NCBI GenBank assembly: GCA_017941735.1
Contig: JAGAVW010000006.1
Coordinates: forward strand, 1 to 52,489
From: Solobacterium sp.
GTDB lineage: Bacteria > Bacillota_I > Bacilli_A > Erysipelotrichales > Erysipelotrichaceae
Direction: 5' to 3'
Length of the DNA stretch: 52,489 bases
Part shown: positions 36,840 through 45,208 of the stretch, in pieces
Numbering within the stretch: the stretch's first letter is position 1
Layout of the letters: every line of letters starts with the position of its first letter
The notes under the pieces: generated by a model
Told to the model about the DNA's origin: nothing
What the model saw: the letters and a program-made list of their open reading frames with translations, nothing else
Database searches by the model: none
Made by a program: the position numbers and the translations under genes

Positions 36840-38005
36840 TAATCCCTCTTATATAAATCTCTTGTATAAACTTTAGCTAAGACATCTTGTAGTTCGTCAT
36901 TCATACGATTACATATAATGACATCAGATGCTTTCTTGAATGCATCTAAATCATTCATTACTGGATAACCTTCAAATTCTTCTTCTTTTAAGGTTGGCTC
37001 ATAAATGACTACTTCAATATTTTTCTCTTTTAACCTTTGCATAATACCTTGAATAGAAGAAGCTCTAAAGTTATCGCTATTCGACTTCATCACCAAGCGA
37101 TAAACCCCTACCGTTTTTGGTTCTTTTAACGCAATCATTTCCGCAATATGATCTTTTCTTGTGTCATTGGATTCCACAATGGCACGAATCAAATTCTCAG
37201 GTACATCTTGGTAATTTGCTAATAACTGTTTGGTATCTTTTGGCAAGCAATAACCACCATAGCCAAAAGAAGGATTATTATAATGCGTTCCAATTCTTGG
37301 ATCTAAACCCACCCCTTCAATAATTTCTTGTGTATTGAGATGATGGATTTCCGCATAGGTATCTAATTCATTAAAATAGGACACTCGCAAAGCTAAATAC
37401 GTATTCGCAAAGAGTTTAATCGCTTCGGCTTCGGTAGAACCCGTAAAGAGCACAGGTATCTCTTCCTTTAATGCCCCTTCTTTTAATAAATCCGCAAATA
37501 CATGCGCCTTTTCACTCTTATCTCCAACCACAATCCGAGAAGGATATAGATTATCATATAGCGCTTTCCCTTCTCGTAAGAATTCAGGACTGAATATAAT
37601 ATTCTTTGCTTGGAAGCGTTTTTTGATTTCTTCCGTAAACCCAACAGGAATGGTTGATTTAATGATAATTGTAGTATTGGGGTTACTATTTAAGACATCC
37701 CCAATCACCTTTTCGACCGAGGAAGTATCAAAATAGTCTTTTTCTTCATCATAGTTGGTAGGTGTAGCGATGATTACGAAATCCGCATCCGCATAGGCTT
37801 CCTTATCGTTTGTGGTAGGCACAAAATGCAGTTCTTTTTCAGCTAGATAAGCCTCAATTTCTGCATCTTTAATATGCGATTTCTTCTGCTTTAAAATGGC
37901 TATAATATTTGGATTAATATCGTATCCAACCACTTCATGGTTCTGTGCCAATAACACTGCATTTGCTAAGCCCACATATCCTAAACCTGCAACTCCAATC
38001 TTCAT
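36839..38005 (-). CDS. ugd: UDP-glucose 6-dehydrogenase
   Basis: 388 residues, the same length as E. coli Ugd and strikingly similar over the whole protein as I remember it. [10 protein letters not shown] (7-16) binds [11 protein letters not shown] (139-146), [15 protein letters not shown] (194-208) and [11 protein letters not shown] (248-258, catalytic C253) define the active site; the C-terminus ends VYTRDLY. It oxidises UDP-glucose to UDP-glucuronate, supplying an acidic sugar. GGAGG precedes the ATG, and an extended -10 promoter lies upstream behind a terminator, so ugd opens its own seven-gene unit. Confidence 0.96.
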   Translation of the reverse strand: MKIGVAGLGYVGLANAVLLAQNHEVVGYDINPNIIAILKQKKSHIKDAEIEAYLAEKELHFVPTTNDKEAYADADFVIIATPTNYDEEKDYFDTSSVEKVIGDVLNSNPNTTIIIKSTIPVGFTEEIKKRFQAKNIIFSPEFLREGKALYDNLYPSRIVVGDKSEKAHVFADLLKEGALKEEIPVLFTGSTEAEAIKLFANTYLALRVSYFNELDTYAEIHHLNTQEIIEGVGLDPRIGTHYNNPSFGYGGYCLPKDTKQLLANYQDVPENLIRAIVESNDTRKDHIAEMIALKEPKTVGVYRLVMKSNSDNFRASSIQGIMQRLKEKNIEVVIYEPTLKEEEFEGYPVMNDLDAFKKASDVIICNRMNDELQDVLAKVYTRDLYKRD

Positions 38006-38024
38006 GAAAAATCCTCCGTTCCCT

Positions 38025-38033
38025 ATTATACCA
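38025..38033 (-). promoter_or_regulatory. Extended -10 promoter of the ugd unit
   Basis: The minus strand reads TGGTATAAT 20 bases before the ugd ATG, followed by GGGAACGGAGG. The -35 region is weak, as is common with extended -10 promoters. It lies directly downstream of a terminator, which supports a real transcription start. Confidence 0.6.
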
Positions 38034-38064
38034 TTTTCAGGAATACGCGCTTCCTAAGGCATTT

Positions 38065-38087
38065 AAAAATGAATCTTGCGATTCATT
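38065..38087 (-). terminator. Terminator after the Wzy-like gene
   Basis: Perfect 8-bp stem AATGAATC (38068-38075) / GATTCATT (38080-38087) with loop TTGC, followed on the minus strand by TTTAAATG, giving five consecutive U. It begins 13 bases after the stop of the upstream gene (38101). Confidence 0.7.
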
Positions 38088-38100
38088 CGTTTCTTATTAC

Positions 38101-39258
38101 CTATTCTAATGATGGAATATCGATCTTTGCAAAAAGCATTAATATAAACACATTATATGCAATATCTAACAACAAGATTTCCATCGTACTATGAATCGCA
38201 ATTAACATTAACATAAACGCAAAAATATGAAATTTTTGTTGAATCAATTTTTTCTGGATGATGGTATGCGCAGACATTAAGAAGATAAAATGTGTCAGTC
38301 CATACATCAATAAGCAACGAATGTACGAACAATCAATTAAGAAATAATCTTTTGGACTTTCGTGATTGATATTTTCATAAATCTGTTGCCCAAATAGACG
38401 AATTGGATACTCCGTTAATGCTCTTTTCCCCAACTGTAAGCGCCATGTCAAGGTTCGCCATTTTGCGAAAAATGGAATCTGATAGAATTCTGGGGTATAA
38501 GAAAGCGTTAATACCGTAATAATAATAAAGAAGATAATAAAGGATCCAATTAAAAACCATTCAGTCGGTTTATTCTTAAGAATCCTTTGTTTTGGATCTA
38601 AGACAAAATACAAGGTGAAAATAGAGAAAATCAAGAATAAGACCATCGATGTTTTTGCTTCAATCAAGAACCAAACAATAAGTGAGAAGATGCATGTCAC
38701 TACAAACATCACCCATTTATACTTCTTGAAATACAACATATGCGCCGCAATGAGTAAGTACAAATAATGTGCTGCACAATCTAATGAATATACAATCCCA
38801 TAATTATGTCGATGCCCATCCACAAAATCGGGTAAAAAACCTGTCACAGAGCCAATAAACGCGGCTATCATCATGACAATTCCAATATATAAATAAATCT
38901 TTAAGATTTTCGTGAAAGATTTATCACTTGCCCCTACGACGAGAAGCTCAATTGCTGACATCTTAAAACGCGATAAATACAATTGTTGGAAGACTGCTAA
39001 GGCTACAATCAACAATTTGATGATAGCCACTTTTTTATTCTTAGTTGCGACTATGCTCAATAAACAAACCGGCACGAGTAATGCGGTTGCTCCATAAGCT
39101 AATAGCGTTAAGGTTCGATAAAGAATGGGAATATCAAATAGCGTCGTCAAATAAAAACTATAGGTGAAAATAAGTCCAAATAACACATAATAAAGGACTT
39201 CGATTTTTTCCCTATACCTTTCTTCAAAGCGCTGTAAAAATTCGATGACTTGAATCAT
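38101..39258 (-). CDS. Wzy-like polysaccharide polymerase (probable)
   Basis: 385 residues, about ten to twelve hydrophobic segments, no soluble domain. The segment GHRHNYGIVYSLDCAAHY sits in an external loop and FIEAKTSMVL-type residues follow, as in O-antigen polymerase/ligase-like proteins, but no motif is decisive. If correct, it is the second polymerase of the locus. The ATG at 39258 has no Shine-Dalgarno and lies 8 bases after TATAAT in TGCTATAAT, so the message may be almost leaderless. A terminator follows. Confidence 0.6.
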   Translation of the reverse strand: MIQVIEFLQRFEERYREKIEVLYYVLFGLIFTYSFYLTTLFDIPILYRTLTLLAYGATALLVPVCLLSIVATKNKKVAIIKLLIVALAVFQQLYLSRFKMSAIELLVVGASDKSFTKILKIYLYIGIVMMIAAFIGSVTGFLPDFVDGHRHNYGIVYSLDCAAHYLYLLIAAHMLYFKKYKWVMFVVTCIFSLIVWFLIEAKTSMVLFLIFSIFTLYFVLDPKQRILKNKPTEWFLIGSFIIFFIIITVLTLSYTPEFYQIPFFAKWRTLTWRLQLGKRALTEYPIRLFGQQIYENINHESPKDYFLIDCSYIRCLLMYGLTHFIFLMSAHTIIQKKLIQQKFHIFAFMLMLIAIHSTMEILLLDIAYNVFILMLFAKIDIPSLE

Positions 39259-39266
39259 GTATCAAA

Positions 39267-39275
39267 ATTATAGCA
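39267..39275 (-). promoter_or_regulatory. Extended -10 candidate close to the Wzy-like start
   Basis: The minus strand reads TGCTATAAT, then TTTGATAC and the ATG at 39258. The predicted start site is at or one to two bases before the start codon. No clear -35. Confidence 0.45.
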
Positions 39276-39295
39276 TAAAACCTATTTCCTAGTTT

Positions 39296-40897
39296 TCATT
39301 GGGCAGGCTGCCATAGTGAAAAAATCGTATTTTGATAAATGGTGTTATATGAATGATTGTGAAGATAATCTAGCATATCGTTATAGTCTTCTTGCGCGCT
39401 CGAAACAAATACATAATTTGCCTGTTGCATTGCCTCTTCACTGATATAACAGTTATAGCTTTTATTCCCTGTTACAAAATAGAGCAATCTAGGCTTAAAG
39501 AAAACAATGATCTTATCATCCGTTATATTCTCATTGATATAATCATAGGCATCTAATGCCTCTTTCGAAAAAGCTTCATTCAATGCATATTCCCCACTAC
39601 GAACTTCGTACGCAACATAAAGATCATATATGCATAGTGCCACTAACAGTGCGCTGACAATTGCCTTCAACCCTTTTAAGAAAATACCTTTTGAAACCCA
39701 ACTTTGGATTTCTTGGCATCCATAGTATCCAAATAATACACAAATTGGGAAGATTGGATACATGTAGGCACTTGCTAGATAACCTTCAAAAGGTAATAGC
39801 ATAACGATATTGACGAATACAAAAGCAATTAAGTATTGGTCTTTTTTGAAACGCTTAAAAGCCCCTATCCCAGTTATAAATAACGCAAATAAACTCAAAG
39901 CATGTACCACAAAGCGCGATATCGAATAGGCTTGGAAAAAGTCGCACAAATAAATACCGATTGCCATGTAATAGTAAATGCAATTACGAATCATGAAAGA
40001 AAGGGAAAAATTATAATAACTACCATATGTGTTTCCAGCATTCAAAAACAGTAATCGAAATAAGACAAAGCCCACCAAAAACACAACATAAGGGGTTACC
40101 CCTATTCTGATTTCTTTTCCAAACGCTTCTTTTGTAAGTGATTTTCTTTTCTTTAGTAATTGAAACAGATACAGCAAATCAACAATAAACAAGGCCAATA
40201 AGATGGTGATATTGGCTTGTCGTAATTCCACTAAGAAAAAGCATAAAAGGCCAATTAAAATCGCATTCTTTGTATTCCGTTTTCCTAAACGAACATATCG
40301 ATCAATCACATAAATGGTAAGAAATGTAAAAAATAAACTTGGTATATTGGAGGTCACTTCATCGACAGCCTTATTGATTGCACGATTCAACCCCGAAATA
40401 AGCATCAAAATAACAGCCATACTTTGTGAGATATGTGCAGCATATAATTTATAGATATAAAAAGTAGCTAAGACAAAGCAAAGCCCAATTAGACATTTAA
40501 AAGCTAAGAAATTCACTCCAAACAACTTATACAAAGGAATAAGCATGAGTGGAAAACCCCATGGATATACATCTGGCCCTAGACCAGCAATAGAGTGTGA
40601 AATGATCCAATGATTGTTTTCATACCACGTTTGCAGATTCCCATCACTTAAAGCCATCGCTTGCGCAATATAAGCAGTATAATCATCTCCATAATTATGC
40701 CCGCCTGTAATCGCAATCATGGCTAGAACACCGCATAGGATAGCGAATATTAAACCTAAAAGATTCTCATTTTGTTTATCCATCCATTGGCGTATTTGAT
40801 GAAGTAATACGCGATAGGATGGTAAAACCACATAACCAAGAATCGCCAATAAAAAAATATAAAACAGAATGGGAAACGGTTTTAAATCGACAATCAT
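39296..40897 (-). CDS. GT-C membrane glycosyltransferase, paralogue group 1
   Basis: 533 residues, polytopic. GHNYGDDYTAYIAQAMAL gives the D71-D72 loop, YPWG is at 111-114 followed by LMLIPLYKLFG, and the C-terminal extracytoplasmic domain has FFKPRLLYFVTG. These three signatures are shared with the proteins at 14558-16120 and 42496-44043. It presumably moves a sugar from a polyprenyl-phosphate donor at the outer face of the membrane. Its ATG overlaps the upstream gene by 4 bases. Confidence 0.75.
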   Translation of the reverse strand: MIVDLKPFPILFYIFLLAILGYVVLPSYRVLLHQIRQWMDKQNENLLGLIFAILCGVLAMIAITGGHNYGDDYTAYIAQAMALSDGNLQTWYENNHWIISHSIAGLGPDVYPWGFPLMLIPLYKLFGVNFLAFKCLIGLCFVLATFYIYKLYAAHISQSMAVILMLISGLNRAINKAVDEVTSNIPSLFFTFLTIYVIDRYVRLGKRNTKNAILIGLLCFFLVELRQANITILLALFIVDLLYLFQLLKKRKSLTKEAFGKEIRIGVTPYVVFLVGFVLFRLLFLNAGNTYGSYYNFSLSFMIRNCIYYYMAIGIYLCDFFQAYSISRFVVHALSLFALFITGIGAFKRFKKDQYLIAFVFVNIVMLLPFEGYLASAYMYPIFPICVLFGYYGCQEIQSWVSKGIFLKGLKAIVSALLVALCIYDLYVAYEVRSGEYALNEAFSKEALDAYDYINENITDDKIIVFFKPRLLYFVTGNKSYNCYISEEAMQQANYVFVSSAQEDYNDMLDYLHNHSYNTIYQNTIFSLWQPAQ

Positions 40898-42474
40898 GTC
40901 AAATCCCTTTCCGCTTTCGGCTCATAGAAAAGTTTATAGAAATACAATCCATATAAGTAACAATACACTAAGGAGATTGGTGGTAAGGCAAACATCAAAT
41001 GAAATAAATACGACATATATGTTACAAATGTGCCAATCGTAAATAAGAATGCTGGGAACATCCAAGAACGATCATAAGTTAATAGAATGATCACAACTAG
41101 TAGAATCGTAAAATAGTCATAGCGTTCATGCATCGCTGGTAAAAACATACAACAAGTGAAATTCACAAAGCCTGCAAAAAGAATCTGGGTTGGAATATCA
41201 AACCGGTTTTTCTTTGCCAAAGAGGTTAATCCAATCCACACAAAAGAAAGTGTTGTTAAAAGCAATGCAATTTTCATCAAGGTACCATAGTAACGATTCA
41301 AAATATGTGTGAATTCAAATCCATAGATATTTGGATAACTAAATGTAAGCATAGAATACATTCCAGCCTGGTTAAAAAAGCGAAGGTACACATCTTGCAT
41401 ACTCTGGCCAAGGATGACGGCAGGAAGCCCAGCCAAGAAGAAGATAATTGGTAACCAAATGACATACCAAAACCCCTTCTTTCTTTTCACAACATACATA
41501 ATGATGTAATAAGGTAACAAGAAGATGGCTTGCTGTTTCAATGAAAAAGAAATTCCCATCATTGCAAAAGACATACCTGGTTTATCTAATAAGAAATAAT
41601 AAACACTCATAATCATGAAGAGAACGTAAATGGCATCACACTGTTTCCAAACCGAACTATTCATAAATACCATGGGTAAATATAGTGTCAATGTCGAAGT
41701 CAACAACGCCTTACGATGATTCGTTTCTGTATCTTCTACTAAATATAACCGAATTAACTTATATAGATAATAAATGGTAATGTACTCGGCAATCCAAGAG
41801 AATAAGGAAATATTGATGCGGATATCAAATGGGAGGATGGACATCAAATATAACAAAATATTCTGTGGGATATAGTAATCGCCTAAGGCAATTCCTAATC
41901 CTTGATACCCATAAGTTTCATAATGACTTATCCAATCAATAAATACCAAATAATCATCACTCGTTGTATGAAGCGTGCTAATCATACGTAACACAAGGCT
42001 TACGATCATTAAGCCAATAATCAAAACATTGAAATTCTCCATTTGTACGAGCTTGTCAAACCATTTGAGAAACCACTTTCCAAACGTATGACTACGAATC
42101 AATACCACTGCTTCGTGGACAAATGGATAGGATAAGGGAACGAGTACAAAAATACACAAAATGACAGCCACTTTATAATTCATAATGGAACTCGCAAAGC
42201 TAACAAGCCCTGCGTGATTAACAAACTGAATAATGAATTGGGAACTCATACAAATACAGAAGAGGATCGCAAATAATTGTGTGCCACGTGAATAAGTGTA
42301 TGGTTTCTCTCCACTTGAAAAGGATAAGTATAAGCAGTAGCCTACCCCAATTAACGTGATGATATTGTGCAAAGTGTAATTCGAAAATGATAAAAGGCAA
42401 AAGAAAAATGCAGATAGAATCAATAAGCCTTTATTTTTCAATTGATATGGTATTTGTTGCAACAATCTTTTCAT
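40894..42474 (-). CDS. GT-C mannosyltransferase-like membrane protein (ALG6/PIG-M-like)
   Basis: 526 residues, polytopic. The first large loop holds TTSDDYLVFIDWISHYETYG with an acidic pair, then GDYYIPQNILLYLMS. NSSVWKQCDAIYVLF and MGISFSLKQQAIFLLPYY are the motifs of GT-C enzymes of the ALG6/8 and PIG-M type. It differs from the paralogue trio around it, though it is transcribed between two of its members. The start is set at ATG 42474 because GGGGGAAG precedes it; an in-frame ATG at 42492 has no ribosome site. Confidence 0.75.
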   Translation of the reverse strand: MKRLLQQIPYQLKNKGLLILSAFFFCLLSFSNYTLHNIITLIGVGYCLYLSFSSGEKPYTYSRGTQLFAILFCICMSSQFIIQFVNHAGLVSFASSIMNYKVAVILCIFVLVPLSYPFVHEAVVLIRSHTFGKWFLKWFDKLVQMENFNVLIIGLMIVSLVLRMISTLHTTSDDYLVFIDWISHYETYGYQGLGIALGDYYIPQNILLYLMSILPFDIRINISLFSWIAEYITIYYLYKLIRLYLVEDTETNHRKALLTSTLTLYLPMVFMNSSVWKQCDAIYVLFMIMSVYYFLLDKPGMSFAMMGISFSLKQQAIFLLPYYIIMYVVKRKKGFWYVIWLPIIFFLAGLPAVILGQSMQDVYLRFFNQAGMYSMLTFSYPNIYGFEFTHILNRYYGTLMKIALLLTTLSFVWIGLTSLAKKNRFDIPTQILFAGFVNFTCCMFLPAMHERYDYFTILLVVIILLTYDRSWMFPAFLFTIGTFVTYMSYLFHLMFALPPISLVYCYLYGLYFYKLFYEPKAERDLT

Positions 42475-42495
42475 ACGCTTCCCCCAAACCATTTA

Positions 42496-44043
42496 TTATT
42501 TTCGATAGAATGTAAATGCATCATTACTTAAAAGTTCTTGATATCCATTTTCTTTAGCATAGTCACTGATTTCTACCTTCTTTGGATCTTCACTCGCAAT
42601 CAGCAAATAATCCGCTTCTTTCCAACTATCTTTTTCATCATGTCCAAAGGTATGCACATCTGCTTGTAATAATAACGCTCTTGGTTTAAAGAAGAAAACA
42701 TTTTCCTCTTCTTTTACCGTATTACGTATCACTTCATAGACTTCCATTGCTTCATTTGTATAGGCATAGTTGATGCGACGCATGCCTAACTTTGTAGTAA
42801 GAATATAGACCCCATCACACGCCATAAGTATGGTTAATACGCCTACCACAATGGCATGAAAGACTCTTTTACTTAAGCTATGGAAGTTTTCTTGCATATC
42901 CATATAGGCATAACTCACAAATAGTAATCCAATCGCAAAAATAGGAAAGACATAGCGAATACTAATCCCATAGAAAATCAAAAGCACCAATAAAGAAACG
43001 CATAGATAAACATTGCAGACGATTTCCTCTTTCAAGTGCTTTACTTGGCCAACTACCATAAAGAAAAGGAATAATCCGGTAAGTAAATAGAATGTGATGC
43101 GATGGTCTGGATAATTGGATACAACATCCCCTAACATTTGGCCAAAATATAAATAATACTGTTTTATATTAGAAAGAATGAGACTTCCATCTAATTGGAA
43201 GAAACTACCATATTCTGATCCGCTTGAAGGAAGTAACACCCCCATAAGTAGATATCCACCTACAACCATCACATAAGGTAAGCACAGAATAATCCAATTC
43301 ATTTTTTCTTTTTTAAGATAATAGACTACATCCCCAACAAATAAAGCAATTAAAAGCGCCAAGGATGCGGTACGTAATAGGACAGCAGCCAAGATAGCAC
43401 ATCCAATCCCTACCGCAGGTAACCAACCTGTCTTTTGATAACGATAGGAGTCGATTAAATCTAAAGCCACAAAACAAAATAACATAGCTGGAATATCCGC
43501 ATATACATCATCAATTTCATGGATATAGTTATAATTAAACGCAAAAAATAGAATAGCCACAAAGGCAATGCGCTTTGGTAGTTTTCTTAAGAAAAGATGA
43601 TAAAGCACCATGGTAGATAAACTAAAACAAATTAATTCAAAGATCTTAAAGGCATAAAAGTGAATCCCAAATAGTTGATAGAGTGGTGCCAATAATAGTG
43701 GCAAGCCCCATGGATAGACAACAGGTGCATAACCAAACTTGGTATGCGCAATAGTATATTCGTTTAATTCCATCCATCTAGGAATCGTACCCGTCAAAAG
43801 AGCTTTTGTCTGGGATACATATTGGCTCGAGTCATCTCCCCATCCATTACCTGTATTAATCGCTAAAATACCCACTATAAAAGTAAGGAGCCCTAATAAT
43901 AGAATTACTTTTCGATTAGATAACTTTTCTATTTTTACAAGAATCGCTTCCACGAATCTTTGACATGGCTTTACAAAAAAATAGAGTCCAAACCCTATAA
44001 TGAGCAATATATATGTCAACGGTAACGAACTTACACTTCCCAT
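42496..44043 (-). CDS. GT-C membrane glycosyltransferase, paralogue group 1
   Basis: 515 residues, polytopic. GNGWGDDSSQYVSQTKAL gives D70-D71, YPWG is at 110-113 with LPLLLAPLYQLFG, and the C-terminal domain has FFKPRALLLQAD. It is the clearest paralogue of the 14558-16120 protein. It is the first gene of its unit, right after the terminator at 44082-44112; TTAGGAG lies before the ATG and TATAAT 32 bases before it. Donor sugar unknown. Confidence 0.75.
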   Translation of the reverse strand: MGSVSSLPLTYILLIIGFGLYFFVKPCQRFVEAILVKIEKLSNRKVILLLGLLTFIVGILAINTGNGWGDDSSQYVSQTKALLTGTIPRWMELNEYTIAHTKFGYAPVVYPWGLPLLLAPLYQLFGIHFYAFKIFELICFSLSTMVLYHLFLRKLPKRIAFVAILFFAFNYNYIHEIDDVYADIPAMLFCFVALDLIDSYRYQKTGWLPAVGIGCAILAAVLLRTASLALLIALFVGDVVYYLKKEKMNWIILCLPYVMVVGGYLLMGVLLPSSGSEYGSFFQLDGSLILSNIKQYYLYFGQMLGDVVSNYPDHRITFYLLTGLFLFFMVVGQVKHLKEEIVCNVYLCVSLLVLLIFYGISIRYVFPIFAIGLLFVSYAYMDMQENFHSLSKRVFHAIVVGVLTILMACDGVYILTTKLGMRRINYAYTNEAMEVYEVIRNTVKEEENVFFFKPRALLLQADVHTFGHDEKDSWKEADYLLIASEDPKKVEISDYAKENGYQELLSNDAFTFYRK

Positions 44044-44074
44044 ATTTCTCCTAAGCAGCTCTATTTTAACATGG

Positions 44075-44080
44075 ATTATA
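44075..44080 (-). promoter_or_regulatory. -10 candidate for the 44043-38101 unit
   Basis: The minus strand reads TATAAT immediately after the uridine tract of the terminator and 32 bases before the ATG at 44043. The -35 would fall inside the terminator stem and is not recognisable, so the call rests on position. Confidence 0.3.
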
Positions 44081-44081
44081 T

Positions 44082-44112
44082 AAAAAAAAAGAATCGCAGG
44101 TACCCCTGCGAT
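44082..44112 (-). terminator. Strong rho-independent terminator
   Basis: Perfect 8-bp stem ATCGCAGG (44093-44100) / CCTGCGAT (44105-44112), loop TACC, followed on the minus strand by TCTTTTTTTTT. It starts 3 bases after the stop of the DUF2304 gene and ends the 49148-44115 unit. Confidence 0.9.
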
Positions 44113-44114
44113 AT

Positions 44115-44483
44115 TTATTCTTCCTTTTCCGACTCTTTCTTTATTCCCTTTAATACAGCAAGCTCATAATTCAGTTTCTTTAGTTCTTTGTTCATTTTAC
44201 TCATTTTAATATAGGAATAATAACTCAATAAGAATAGCAACAATATCATGAGTAAGAACACAAAGTTTGTGACTGACTGCATTCCGATTGCTTTGGAAAT
44301 CAAATAGGCTAGTTCTGGCCAAATACCAATAATCAAAATCGCAATGGCCCAAGAAACCCAAAGAATCGCATAACGCACATCCAGTTGTGATTTTCTCGCA
44401 CTCACAATGACAAATAGCACCAACAAAATCGATGCTAAGATTAATAAAATTCGTAATCCAATCGGAATATAAACTACATTCAT
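44115..44483 (-). CDS. DUF2304 family membrane protein
   Basis: 122 residues: three hydrophobic helices (about 7-28, 40-60, 73-93) and a charged C-terminal coiled-coil-like tail rich in Lys and Glu. Length and layout are those of DUF2304, a family that typically follows a dolichyl-phosphate-mannose-synthase-like GT2, exactly as here (9-base gap). A role in helping make or flip polyprenyl-phosphate sugars is inferred from that association. Confidence 0.8.
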   Translation of the reverse strand: MNVVYIPIGLRILLILASILLVLFVIVSARKSQLDVRYAILWVSWAIAILIIGIWPELAYLISKAIGMQSVTNFVFLLMILLLFLLSYYSYIKMSKMNKELKKLNYELAVLKGIKKESEKEE

Positions 44484-44492
44484 CTTTCTACC

Positions 44493-45158
44493 CTACCTTA
44501 AAAATAAAATACTCATTAATGTTTGATACATAAACGATATGGATTTTAATGGATTATGGAAATAGCTTTCCCCTTCTTCACGTTCCAACATATCCACTTG
44601 TACTTCTTTAAAATTATATCCTTTTTTTAAGACATATGTTAGGGCATCTGGTTCCGCAATAAAATTCATATTCTCCGCAAAATCTTCTAATAGATTTTTA
44701 CCTAATGCACGCATTCCACTTGTTGGATCACTCACTTTTACACCTGTTTTTAACCAAATCGCAAAACAAATAAGGCGTGAGCCAATCATACGCATGGTCA
44801 TAGGTTTTTTGGCGGTAATAAAACGAGAACCAACCACATAATCATTTCCTTCTTCAATTCCTTTGACTAAAGAAGAGATGAATTTAGGTGGATGTTGGCC
44901 ATCCCCATCTGTAACAATGACCGCATCATAGTTATGTTCATGCGCATACATGAAACCAATCTGGGTTACCCCAGCTAAGCCTACATTGTTGATTAGATTT
45001 AAATGGGCGCATCCTATCTCTTCAAGCACTTCTGCGGTATTATCCGTTGATCCATCATTGATAACTAAAGATTCCCAACCATAGCGATGAATGTTTGGGA
45101 TTAAGATTGGCAAATTTTTGGCCTCGTTATAGGCTGGCACAACAATTAAGACTTTCAT
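44493..45158 (-). CDS. Polyprenyl-phosphate sugar synthase-like GT2 (DPM1-like)
   Basis: 221 residues. VVPAYNEAKNLPILIPNI, VINDGSTDNT, TDGDGQHPPKFI (DXD at about 86-88), VGSRFI and DPTSGMRALG are the motifs of DPM1-type GT2 enzymes. There is no C-terminal membrane segment, in contrast to the GT2 at 51169-52119. It should attach a sugar to undecaprenyl phosphate for the GT-C transferases in the same unit. TATAAT lies 13 bases before the ATG and AGG is the only ribosome site, so a separate promoter is possible. Confidence 0.87.
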   Translation of the reverse strand: MKVLIVVPAYNEAKNLPILIPNIHRYGWESLVINDGSTDNTAEVLEEIGCAHLNLINNVGLAGVTQIGFMYAHEHNYDAVIVTDGDGQHPPKFISSLVKGIEEGNDYVVGSRFITAKKPMTMRMIGSRLICFAIWLKTGVKVSDPTSGMRALGKNLLEDFAENMNFIAEPDALTYVLKKGYNFKEVQVDMLEREEGESYFHNPLKSISFMYQTLMSILFLR

Positions 45159-45208
45159 TTTAACCTACATTATTATAGCGTTTTTATGAAAAAAGAACGA
45201 TGAAGTAT

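Noticed and set aside
42475..42492. Start of the ALG6-like gene at ATG 42492
   Set aside because: No ribosome site precedes it, while GGGGGAAG sits correctly before ATG 42474.
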